In this document: positions 6,504 to 15,900 of the stretch, piece by piece
Layout: every line of letters begins with the position of its first letter
Numbering within the stretch: position 1 is the stretch's first letter
Assembly: GCA_016932575.1 (NCBI GenBank)
Contig: JAFGCO010000011.1
Coordinates: 1 to 64,000, forward strand
DNA length: 64,000 nucleotides
Reading direction: 5' to 3'
Source: a bacterium
GTDB lineage: Bacteria > Zhuqueibacterota > QNDG01 > JAFGCO01
Notes under the pieces: generated by a model
The model's database searches: none
Told to the model about the DNA's origin: nothing
The model's input: the letters and a program-made list of their open reading frames with translations, nothing else
Translations under genes and position numbers: made by a program

Positions 6504-9020
6504 TTGAAAAAAGCATTCGTATTTTGTTGGTTAATAATTTCAAATGCAGCATTTTGTTGGAAATTACCTGAAAATGTGATTTATCTTCATCCAAAACCCG
6601 ATGCAGTAAATATTTCTACCAAGACCGGAATAATTTTACGTTTTGATCCGGTTTTACAGGATCAACTCAGTCTGAATGATTTTTCGATGACTGTTGCCGG
6701 AGAAAATAGCGGAATTCAGCAAGGTAAAATGGTATTGTCCGATAACAATGTTCTATTCCAACTTAATAATGCTTATACACCTGGTGAAAAAGTATATGTA
6801 TCTATTCAATGTGAAAAACTCGGATGGACCAGTCCGTATCAATATCAATTTTCAGTGAATACTTATTTGTCTCTCTCAAAGCAAACCCGACAGATCGCTC
6901 CAACGATGACATCTTCTTTATCGAAAAAATCAGGAAGCCAGGTGAAAGTTATTAATGGTGTTTCAGTTCCATCCGATTTCCCTTTATGGGAAGTGGCAGT
7001 TCTGGAAGATGGAATGGCCCCGGGAAAAATATTCATTACGAATTATATGGGCGATCCATCGTATATTATGATCCTTGAAAATAATGGGATCCCCTACTTT
7101 TATCAACGCATGGAACAAAATCTCTTTAGTTATTTTACAATTCAACCAAGCGGAGAGCTTTCACGAGGTGAAATTTCTCAATTCGCTGTTTTGGACTCAA
7201 ACTGTACTGTTAAAAGATATGCTGAATGTGGTTTTGGTTATGTATCGAATGGGCATGAATTTCTTATTTTATCCGATGGCCACTATTTCATGATTGCACA
7301 TAACATCATCAAGGTTGATATGAGCAAAATAGTTACAGGCGGAGAACAAGATGCAGGGATTATGGACACCAGTATTCAAGAATTTGACGAAGACGGCAAC
7401 GTTATTTTTGTATGGTTGTGTTCAGAGTATTTTGACATCACTGAGGCGGTTTATGAAGATTTAACAGATAGCTTTATTCAGTATGTTCATACGAATTCAA
7501 TAGCGATCGATTACGATGGTCATATTATTGCGTCTCATCGACATTTAAATCAGGTGACAAAAATTAATCGCCAGACAGGAGATATTATCTGGAGATTAGG
7601 CGGCAAGAATAATGACTTTAATTTTGTGAATGATGAATTACGAATATCTTATCAGCATGATGCCCGCCCTGTACCCCGCAAGCCAAATCATTATACAATT
7701 TTCGATAATGGTAATAATCGTAAACCGCGGTGTTCACGCGCTGTCGAATTCAAGCTGGATGTCGAAAACAAAACCGCAACGCGAGTGTGGGAATATCGTC
7801 TGCCCAAGGGGAATTCAACTGCATTGGGAAATGCCCAGCGTTTACCAAATGGCAATACACATATCAACTGGGGACGCGGAGAAGGTGCAAAAGCGACTGA
7901 AGTAACACCTGACGGCAAAGTCGTGTATCAGGCCGATTTTGCAAATGAAAACTGGGTATACCGGTCTTTTCGCTTTGAATGGGAACATGTTTATGAAAAA
8001 CCGTATTTGATCGTTGAAAAAATGCCTTTCAATATCGATTTAATATTCAATAAATTTGGTGACAAGACGGTTAAGGAATATCAAGTTTATGGCGGCCAAT
8101 CAATGAATGATTTGGAACAGTTAGCAGTCACATCAAACACGTTTTATCAACTGACGTCGAACGATCTGGAAAACAATAGAGACTACTATTTTCAAGTAAA
8201 AGCTGTTCATGAAAATGGATCATTAAGTGCATCCTCTAATACAGAAAAAGTCCGTGTATTTTTCCCTGAACCAGGAATTAATCTTGTAAGAAACGGTGAT
8301 TTTTCGCAAGAGCTGGATAACTTTTGGGAATTGTGGATCGATCCTGATTCTGGATATGGAGAAATTATGATTGATTCGAATGAACAACTGCATTTTAAAA
8401 TAGTTGATGGTGTCAGTGACTATATTAATATTGCTGTTTCACAAAATAATATTCCATTGTATGCGGGTCAAACTTATTTATTTGAATTTGATGCCTATGC
8501 TGATTCTCCCCGAATATTTGAAGCAGAATTATTCAATAATGACAATCTGAATATAAATTACAGTAAAATTGGCCCAATATCATTAACCACACGTAAAGAA
8601 CACTTTGAATATGAATTTACAATGAAAAATACAAATGACATGCAAGCCTGTATTATGCTTGATGCCAGCTTTGACGATACAGATTTTTATGTGGACAATG
8701 TATCATTATTAATAATTGGTAACGTTGCAATTAAACAAGAAACAAACAACCAACCCGGTCATGTTAAATTATGTCATAACTTTCCAAATCCGTTTAATCC
8801 GGCTACCAAAATAGCTTATAATTTGCCAAAGTCTGCCAATGTTTCTTTGAAAATCTACAATCTGTCAGGACAGGAAGTAGAGACTCTTGTTAATACATTT
8901 CAACCAGCAGGTGAATACAAAATAATGTGGCAGCCAAGAAGTTTGGCGAGTGGAATATATTTTTACAAGCTGCAAGCCGGTGCGTTTTCAGAAACAAAGA
9001 AATTAATACTGCAAAAGTAA
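6504..9020 (+). CDS. Secreted arylsulfotransferase (ASST-like) with CBM-like and T9SS domains
   Basis: 838 residues starting at TTG 6504 behind AGGGAG, with signal peptide MKKAFVFCWLIISNAAFC. Domain order: an Ig-like (SbsA/Big_5-type) domain about 25-110; an arylsulfotransferase beta-propeller about 140-490 with ASHRHLNQVTKINRQTGDI, HDARPVP (His385) and repeated W-x-G blade ends; a fibronectin-like strand region; a carbohydrate-binding jellyroll (NLVRNGDFS to FYVDNVSLLI) about 595-745; and a T9SS tail (NFPNPFNPATKIAYNLP, ASGIYFYKLQAG). ASST enzymes move sulfate between phenolic donors and acceptors without PAPS. Secretion to the surface with a CBM-like module suggests action on polymer-bound phenolics, which is inference. 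Confidence 0.8.
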   Translation: MKKAFVFCWLIISNAAFCWKLPENVIYLHPKPDAVNISTKTGIILRFDPVLQDQLSLNDFSMTVAGENSGIQQGKMVLSDNNVLFQLNNAYTPGEKVYVSIQCEKLGWTSPYQYQFSVNTYLSLSKQTRQIAPTMTSSLSKKSGSQVKVINGVSVPSDFPLWEVAVLEDGMAPGKIFITNYMGDPSYIMILENNGIPYFYQRMEQNLFSYFTIQPSGELSRGEISQFAVLDSNCTVKRYAECGFGYVSNGHEFLILSDGHYFMIAHNIIKVDMSKIVTGGEQDAGIMDTSIQEFDEDGNVIFVWLCSEYFDITEAVYEDLTDSFIQYVHTNSIAIDYDGHIIASHRHLNQVTKINRQTGDIIWRLGGKNNDFNFVNDELRISYQHDARPVPRKPNHYTIFDNGNNRKPRCSRAVEFKLDVENKTATRVWEYRLPKGNSTALGNAQRLPNGNTHINWGRGEGAKATEVTPDGKVVYQADFANENWVYRSFRFEWEHVYEKPYLIVEKMPFNIDLIFNKFGDKTVKEYQVYGGQSMNDLEQLAVTSNTFYQLTSNDLENNRDYYFQVKAVHENGSLSASSNTEKVRVFFPEPGINLVRNGDFSQELDNFWELWIDPDSGYGEIMIDSNEQLHFKIVDGVSDYINIAVSQNNIPLYAGQTYLFEFDAYADSPRIFEAELFNNDNLNINYSKIGPISLTTRKEHFEYEFTMKNTNDMQACIMLDASFDDTDFYVDNVSLLIIGNVAIKQETNNQPGHVKLCHNFPNPFNPATKIAYNLPKSANVSLKIYNLSGQEVETLVNTFQPAGEYKIMWQPRSLASGIYFYKLQAGAFSETKKLILQK

Positions 9021-9045
9021 ATAGGTATAAGTATAGTAAATTGAT

Positions 9046-9071
9046 CGCCCTGGGGTTCCTACCCCAGGGCG
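9046..9071. repeat. REP-like perfect hairpin
   Basis: CGCCCTGGGG-TTCCTA-CCCCAGGGCG: a perfect 10-bp GC stem with a six-base loop, 25 bp after the arylsulfotransferase stop. No T-run follows on either strand, so it is not a standard intrinsic terminator. Its core is close to the hairpin at 2254-2271. Confidence 0.55.
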
Positions 9072-9098
9072 GAAAATAAGAACTCATGCTGGCGGTAC

Positions 9099-9126
9099 AA
9101 TAGGATTTGCTTGATCCTATTTTTTC
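9099..9126 (+). terminator. Rho-independent terminator
   Basis: AATAGGAT-TTGCTTG-ATCCTATT forms an 8-bp perfect stem (9099-9106 with 9114-9121), directly followed by a run of T to 9125. It probably ends transcription of the arylsulfotransferase gene. The rest of the 9127-9300 gap shows no gene. Confidence 0.65.
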
Positions 9127-9307
9127 TTGAGCATATTTTAAGATATATGTAATTTTTTCATTATAATGTTATATTTTCAACAAATATTTTTCTTGTATGC
9201 ACTGTATTTGCTTCGCTTGACAACCGGGGTTTTCACACAAACTCAAAGGCTGGGAACGAGGGTACTATATAATCACTGGTTAGCCCATAATAAAAATAAG
9301 ATTGTTA

Positions 9308-9354
9308 TTGACTTTTTCTTTCGATATCATTAACGTATTACAATTAATGTATCG
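9308..9354 (+). promoter_or_regulatory. Promoter/operator of the second toxin-antitoxin pair
   Basis: TTGACT at 9308-9313 is a candidate -35 box. Downstream, CGATATCATTAA (9322-9333) and TTAATGTATCG (9344-9354) form an inverted repeat around the -10 region, ending just before the ribosome binding site AAAGGAG. This is the layout of an autoregulatory operator for an AbrB-type antitoxin. Confidence 0.45.
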
Positions 9355-9368
9355 AAAGGAGTTTCGTT

Positions 9369-9575
9369 GTGGAATCAGTAAAAATATCACCTAAATATCA
9401 GGTTGTAATACCTAGGAAAGTACGTGACAGCTTAAACTTATCTCCCGGTCAAAGAGTCCAAGTCATCCAATATAATAATAGGATTGAACTCATTCCTGAA
9501 CGAGATATCTCTACAATGAAAGGTTTTCTAAAAGGAATAAATACTGAGTTTTCACGAGAGGAGGATCGATTATGA
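9369..9575 (+). CDS. AbrB/SpoVT-type antitoxin (VapB-like)
   Basis: 68 residues from GTG 9369 with AAAGGAG eight bases upstream. KISPKYQVVIPRKVRDSLNL followed by PGQRVQVI is the swapped-hairpin AbrB fold of MazE/VapB antitoxins, which bind DNA with the N-terminal half. The C-terminal 25 residues would wrap the toxin. It overlaps the PIN toxin gene by 4 bp, so the two are translationally coupled. The fold differs from the ribbon-helix-helix antitoxin at 5793, so the two modules in this region are not recent copies. Confidence 0.85.
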   Translation: MESVKISPKYQVVIPRKVRDSLNLSPGQRVQVIQYNNRIELIPERDISTMKGFLKGINTEFSREEDRL

Positions 9576-9946
9576 ATTTAGTCGATTCCTCAGGATGGTT
9601 AGAATATTTAACTGATGGTAAAAATTCAGAAATATTCAGTAAACCTTTAAACAATAAAGAAGAGTTAATTGTGCCTTCAATCATCCTATATGAAGTATTC
9701 AAAGTAATTTTAAGAGAGAAGGATGAAAACACTGCCCTTCAAGTAGTTGCCACAATGCAACAATGTAAAGTTATTGAACTTACATCTGAAATAGCTATCC
9801 AGGCTGCTAAATTAAGTTTTGAAAAAAAGCTGCCCATGGCTGATAGTATTATTCTGTCAACTGGTTATTTGTATAATGCGGTAATATGGACACAAAATGC
9901 TGATTTTAAAAATATAACAGGTGTAAAATACTTACCGAAAAAATGA
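9572..9946 (+). CDS. vapC: VapC-type PIN-domain ribonuclease toxin
   Basis: 124 residues with PIN acidic positions Asp5 (MNLVDSS), Glu41 (LYEVFK), Asp91 (LPMADSIIL) and Asp111 (TQNADF). It is the toxin of an AbrB-VapC pair and should be a Mg2+-dependent endoribonuclease. GAGGAGG just before the ATG gives strong independent translation despite the overlap with the antitoxin gene. The 270 bp to the next gene (9947-10216) contain nothing recognised. Confidence 0.88.
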   Translation: MNLVDSSGWLEYLTDGKNSEIFSKPLNNKEELIVPSIILYEVFKVILREKDENTALQVVATMQQCKVIELTSEIAIQAAKLSFEKKLPMADSIILSTGYLYNAVIWTQNADFKNITGVKYLPKK

Positions 9947-10216
9947 TGTCGGGCTAATCGGCGCATAGCCTGGATATGTGATATAACCAAAGAGAAATCG
10001 TGCCACTCTGTAAGATTAAAAAATTAAACCGGGGAAAATGATGGTAACAATTTTAACCTGTATTAAATGGGTGGCGGTAAATCATTAAGCATGATTATTA
10101 TATCACGGGGCCGCACGAAATATGGAAGGAATATTGATTATCCTGGCCACCCCACATTAAAGGCAAAAAGTTAAGCAAAAAAGTCCTACCGCCGAATATC
10201 CCCTTAAAGCTGCGAT

Positions 10217-12241
10217 TTACGACTGAAGGGATGTCTCTCCCCTGATTTGTTTCAACTTTTCCTGAATTTCCCTGACTCTCTCGCGGGTCAGCGGGTACTT
10301 CCACATACAAATGATGGCGCCGATCATCGCAACCACCGGAATGACGATATAAAACCATCGGAGCGTGAAGAGCTGCTGTGCCGTTGGATTTAAATCTTCC
10401 CCTTCAAATCCCAGTTTCACCAGCACCCAGGCACTCACTCCCGATACCACGGCGATGGCCAGTTTGTTCAGGAATCCGAAAACAGCACTGTACATGCCCT
10501 CGCGCCGCCCTCCTGTTTTTAATTCGTCCAGATCGCAGATGTCCGCACTGAACGATCCGTTCAATACCCAGCAGGCGCAGAGACCTATATTGATCACGAC
10601 AGGGGGGATAATCGTCAGATAGGGTGACTCGGGCGTGAACAGAAACCAGCTTGACAGATAGCCGATAATACCCACCGTGAGTCCGGCGATCAGCACTTTC
10701 TTTTTATCGAAAAACTTAGCAAAATACCCGATCACGAACATACTGAGAATCTGTGTGCCCGCCTGGACAAATCCCGTATACATTCCGACCGTGGCCATCA
10801 AATCTTTACTGCCCTGACAGACATAGTACAGTGAAATATAGGTCAGCAGGGGAATCATGAAAAAGAGGGCGACAAAAACAAAAAATACGGATCCGATCAG
10901 GAGCAAAAACGGTTTTTCTTCAAGCGTCTGAACAATCGCCTTGAACATATTCAGTTTTTTCTGCCTGGTGTGCGCGTAACGCTCCCTGCATAAAATAGCG
11001 GGTGTAATCGCCGTAATCAGCATAAACGCGGCAACAATCGCTCCCACATAAAATGCACCCGTGACTTCATTGCCCCCCCAGAGCTGATCCATCAGTGTAA
11101 TCTTATATAAGGACGCAATCGCGATGCCTACGATGAAAGAGGGCAGAACCCTGAAAATCATCAATTGGGTGCGCTCGTTATAATCCACGGCCAGCTCAAG
11201 ACCCAATCCGCTGTAAGGCACCACCCACATGGTAAATGCCATATAAAACAGCGAGACCATAATAATCAGATAGAGTGGAGTCCAGATGTTCACCAGGGAA
11301 AAATCAGCCGTATATCTGCCGATATCTGAAATCCTGACTTCATCAATCAGTCCTGAATAACGGGTGGAAGTATCATCGTTGATTGACGTTCCGATTTCGG
11401 TGGAAGAGTCGGTTCCATCCCATGGCACATCCATCACAATATCTTTAACAGCCTTCTGCTCGCCGTTCAGATACAGACCCATCTGAGTGCCGTTGTAAAC
11501 GGCTGCGATATGATTCCATACACCCGTTGCCAGGGTCGTGTCAATCCGCAGTTCCTGGGTTTCTCCTGCGCTGTCTTTAATTGAAAAGACGATCCGATTT
11601 CGTTCAGGCACACGAATCGATACCTCGCTATTCTGTCCGCGATGATTGAACAAAGCACTGCCCGTAACAAATGAATCACTTTTTGCATACATTTCGACTG
11701 TAAATGTATTTTGAAGCCCCGAGAACGGGCTTCTGATCCCGACACCTCCGTCCTCTTCTGTGAATTTAAGCGCCTTTTTGAATTTTCCTGCGTTTTCCCA
11801 GATAAAATTTTTCATGGAACCGTGATTTTGAAATGGACCGGAATCCACGGCAATATGTTTATGTTCAGCCTCCCCGTTAAAATGCCAGAGGCCGGCCGTG
11901 TTCGCATCGACTGAGAATCCTTTTTCAAGCTGTGTTGTATACCAGACCCCCATAAATGTCAGCGACATTAAAATCGCCCCGAGGAATATCCAGGGCCGCC
12001 TTCTTCCCCATCTTGATTTTGTATTGTCCGTAATATTTCCCATCAGGGGATCGGTAACCGCATCGATGATCCGTGAAGCGGACAACGCCAATCCGATGTA
12101 AAAAGGACTGATCCCCATACCGACGCCAAATATCGGATAAGACAGTGTCAAAAATGCATTGTTGGCCAAATTTTCGGCAAAACCGCCAATCCCCCAAAAT
12201 GCCTTCTGCACAATCGACAGAGATTCTTTTTCCTTCGCCAC
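10217..12241 (-). CDS. GPH-family sugar:cation symporter with a LamG jellyroll inserted in a periplasmic loop
   Basis: 674 residues from GTG 12241 with AAAGGAG upstream. The frame is a 12-helix MFS_2 (glycoside-pentoside-hexuronide) transporter: helices 1-3 at about 12-104 with the cytoplasmic signature GNITDNTKSRWGRRRP (68-83), then helix 4 at about 318-343 and NERTQLMIFR. The family is usually about 450 residues. Between helices 3 and 4 sits an extra domain of about 210 residues (105-316): AGLWHFNGE, DSGPFQNHG, FTVEMYAK, WNHIAAVYNGTQMGLYLNGE and YSGLIDEVRISD. This is the standard LamG/concanavalin jellyroll pattern. By topology the insert faces the periplasm, where it could capture a glycan for uptake. 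It is a single monocistronic gene. Confidence 0.88.
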   Translation of the reverse strand: MAKEKESLSIVQKAFWGIGGFAENLANNAFLTLSYPIFGVGMGISPFYIGLALSASRIIDAVTDPLMGNITDNTKSRWGRRRPWIFLGAILMSLTFMGVWYTTQLEKGFSVDANTAGLWHFNGEAEHKHIAVDSGPFQNHGSMKNFIWENAGKFKKALKFTEEDGGVGIRSPFSGLQNTFTVEMYAKSDSFVTGSALFNHRGQNSEVSIRVPERNRIVFSIKDSAGETQELRIDTTLATGVWNHIAAVYNGTQMGLYLNGEQKAVKDIVMDVPWDGTDSSTEIGTSINDDTSTRYSGLIDEVRISDIGRYTADFSLVNIWTPLYLIIMVSLFYMAFTMWVVPYSGLGLELAVDYNERTQLMIFRVLPSFIVGIAIASLYKITLMDQLWGGNEVTGAFYVGAIVAAFMLITAITPAILCRERYAHTRQKKLNMFKAIVQTLEEKPFLLLIGSVFFVFVALFFMIPLLTYISLYYVCQGSKDLMATVGMYTGFVQAGTQILSMFVIGYFAKFFDKKKVLIAGLTVGIIGYLSSWFLFTPESPYLTIIPPVVINIGLCACWVLNGSFSADICDLDELKTGGRREGMYSAVFGFLNKLAIAVVSGVSAWVLVKLGFEGEDLNPTAQQLFTLRWFYIVIPVVAMIGAIICMWKYPLTRERVREIQEKLKQIRGETSLQS

Positions 12242-12938
12242 AGGTTGTCTCCTTTTGTCTTATGATCCATTATCATGTAAAGAGGTTTTTTAATGTACGT
12301 CCCAACCATATAAAAGTCAAGATAATTTAAGGAGTTAAGAAAAGAGATTCTATCAGAAAGCACGGCGCTGCCAGAGGCGCTTCCTGGATTCAGGTCAAGG
12401 TCTGATTAATTGTGATATAGCTAAAAGAATGTGAAAAGGAGCCTCGGAGAACTGGTAACACGTAAAGAAGAGTCAGAAATTATGAATGATGAATGAAAAG
12501 AATGTGGATATAAGGGTTATATGGGTAATATAGTGATATGGTGATATGGTTTTAGTGGCTTGTGTCGATGAATGAAATTGAGAAATATAAAAAAAAATAA
12601 GATTAAAAATTAAAGACCCAAGAAGGGAAATGTGGGTATAAGGGCAATAAGGGAAATAAGCGAACCGCAGAACCGAGTCCCCGGCAATGCAAACATCAAT
12701 TGTTCTTCACTATGCAATGATTCCGTTCAAATGGTTCGAAGATTTTTTTGATGGATTTGCATCCGTTTTTTCCTGTCTGTTATTAAATCTTTAATATTTA
12801 TACGCTTATTTATTAACAGAAAAATCATAACAAATAATCTGTCGGTTTTAAAAAACCGGCGATCCCATTGGCATGGTAGTTGCAAATTAATTATAGTTAA
12901 TTCAATAATTTGTATCGGTTTGATAGAAGAGAACACTA
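12242..12938. other. Long intergenic region with degenerate repeats, no gene seen
   Basis: About 700 bp between divergent genes. It holds AT-rich sequence, a tandem GTGATATG duplication (12533-12548), and two related stretches at 12500-12525 and 12628-12653 sharing AATGTGGxTATAAGGG. No ORF with support, RNA gene or clear promoter was found. Promoters for both flanking genes should lie here. Confidence 0.4.
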
Positions 12939-12965
12939 TTGAAAGGCATATTGAGGAAATGCACA

Positions 12966-15900
12966 GTGAAGCTCCCCCCTGAAAGCATCGGGGAAACTTC
13001 ATCTGTAAGGAATCAGTTTATTCTATTGTCTCGAAAGCACCCGCTGAGCAGATTCAAGCGGGCTTTTATTGTTATTATTCCCGTTTTGTTCCTTTTTTCT
13101 GATTGCGGCAATAAACAATCATTTCACGACAGAACCATTTGCATTGATCAAAAGCGCTTCTTCTCAGTTAGATTCGATCCGTCGTATTACTATGATGTGG
13201 ATTTAAAGGTTCCTGCGCTTTGTGAAGAACTCGTTTCGAACTGGAAAGAGAGCGGGATCAATACGGTTTATGTGAAGGTCTATGATCCGCTGTACGGCGC
13301 GGTATACAAGACCCGATACATACATAATATCCAGACGGATTACGGCAGACTGAATCTGCTCAAGTCCCTGATCAAGACCGGCCATAATCATGGGATTCAA
13401 ATATTTGCGTGGATTCCGGCCTTTCAGCATAAACAGGTATGGGAGGCACATCCGGAGTGGCGCAGCAAACAGGCGGATGAAACCGACTACCAGCCGGATG
13501 AAAACAGCTGTCATCTCTGCGTCAGGAATCCGGAATACGGAAAATGGTGGATCGGATTTGTGGAAGATCTGCTGAAGCGGTACAGGGATCTGGATGGTGT
13601 GGATATCGCCGAACCCGTTGTCAGCTGGAAACCGGATAAGGTCTGCTATTGCCGCCATTGCCGGGAGGCTCAGAACCGAATGAGTGACAGCTATGGAACG
13701 ACAAAGAAGGATGCTTTTGAACTGACCCGTTCAGCGGCACTCACATCACTCATTGAAGAGACATGCCGGCTGGTTCATTCACACGGCAAGCCGGTTTCTG
13801 TGACATCTCTCACAACTGCCTATAGCGAGGGCTCCCTTTATTCCGCCCGGGAACAACAGTCCGCTACGGGATTCGATCTGGAGGCGGTTCTTGAGCTTGA
13901 GCATAAACCCGATATCATCAATATGGAAATCCTCTGGCAGGAATGGGCCAATTTCTGGAATGACACCACCCTGTTTCAACCGGAATGGACCAAGCAGGCT
14001 GTACGGGAAGTGATAAAACAAGTGGATAATCGCAGCAAACTGGTGATTCACGTCGAAATGACACCTCTGGGGGATATTCAGGTTCCGGATAAAATGTTCG
14101 TCAGATCGATATACGCGGCCCTTGACGGAGGGGCTCAAGGCATTGATTTCTACGATTCGCATCAGGCGGACAACCGCGGACTTTGGCCGCGGATTAAACA
14201 GGCCCTCGGTTATACCCCGTTGAAAAAGATTCTGGTCTATCATGATCCTGATTATTTGCAGGATGCCAGACAGCTGGAAGTGCTGCTCCGGCATTTTCGA
14301 ACAGATACGGAATTGAGGCCCCTGGAAAACAGTTTTTCTCCATCCGATTTGTCGGGTACGGATTGCATTTTTTATGTGGGTAACGAATACCGTGCATCTC
14401 TGCCTGAACGGTTTATACAGGCTGCTGCCGGATTTGACGGAACCGTTTGCTGGATCAATGAAAATATTCACGCATTGAAAGATGCCGGACTGTCCGGGCT
14501 GGGTTTTCATTATCAGGGCTATGATGATACGACCCGGTATGAGATTGTTTATCAGGGAACGTCTTTTAATAAAGATAATAATTCGCTTCATCTGATTGAT
14601 GTGGATCGCCCGGATCGCTGCCATATCATGGCTTCCGCCAGATCCGGTGAAAAGGAAGTGCCATACATCGTTCGAAGCGGACTCTTTTGGTATGTGGCCG
14701 ATCTGCCTTCAAACTATATGACAGAGGGCGGAAGGCATATTGTTTTTGCGGATCTGCTTCATGATATTCTGCGGGAAGACCATATCGAAAAGCATTTGGC
14801 GCTGGTCCGGATTGAAGATGTCAATCCCACGTCTCATCCGGAATATCTCAGATCTATTGCCGATTACTTACACTCTCAGGACGTTCCTTTTTCGGTGGGC
14901 CTGACTCCATTCTATCTCGATCCTTCTGAAAACACAGCCATTTCCATTTCTGATCGTCCTGATTTGACCGATGCGCTGCATTATATGGTCTCGCGGGGAG
15001 GTACTGTCATTCTGCATGGATGTACCCACCAGTATCGTGGGCAATCGACTATTGATCATGAATTCTGGGACGGAATGAACAATCGGCCCCTTTTTGAAGA
15101 TTCTGAAGTTTATGTGGAGGAACGGTTAGAGAAAGCGATCAACGAGTGTTTTAAAAATGATATCTATCCTCTGGTCTGGGAGACACCTCACTATGCCGCT
15201 TCTCAGATTGACTATCGGGCAATTAACCGGTTCTTCAGCACCTGTTATGAAAGAAGACAAACCGTGGATGTTCTGGGATCTGATCAATTGTTGCCCTTTT
15301 ACATTCCCGCGCGGGCGGGTAAAGCAACGATGATTCCTGAAAACCTGGGATATGTTCCTATAGACGATCCCTCTCCTGAAACCATTGTGCTCAACGCACA
15401 AAAAAACCTGAGGATCCGGGATGGATTCGCCAGCTTCTTTTTTCATCCTTTCGTTCCGCTGGAGTCTCTGAAACAAATCATACCCGGTATCCAGGATTTG
15501 GGATATACGTTTGCCAGTATCCGATCGATCGACAATCAGGTGAAGGCCGCTTCCCAAACCGTCATCAGCGGTCAGAACGATCTGAAAATTGATGTCAATG
15601 ACCAGTATTTCCGGGAATTCTATTTGACTCAAAAAGGCAAAAAGAAACATCAGCGAATCAGTGAAAAAAAACTGTCCGAACCCATGGAAAAATCGGTGGT
15701 TTGTCCCCAGGACTGGCTTTATGTGGCCAGCGCGCTGGATGTCAGGGATAAAAAATTTCCGGCAACCCTGCTGGCATCGTTTGACAAGGCACCCTTCGGT
15801 CTGGGACATTTCCTTCAGCCGCAGCCTCTGAAGGCGGCCAGTACTACCATTGCCCCTCTTTTCATTGTCGATTCATCTGCCACAGGAAAACCGGCCAGTA

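Noticed and set aside
9947-10000. Possible attC after the second VapC (GGGCTAATCGGCGCATAGCC)
   Set aside because: No paired core sites; similarity is limited to a short GC-rich stretch.
12500-12660. Short repeats that could suggest an array or origin
   Set aside because: Units are degenerate and irregular, with no constant spacer length, so neither CRISPR nor an iteron array.
13779-14624. Long minus-strand open frame (281 codons) and others such as 15126-15809 inside the giant polysaccharide gene
   Set aside because: They lie opposite a gene with clear domains, have no recognisable motifs or ribosome sites, and reflect codon bias on the other strand.
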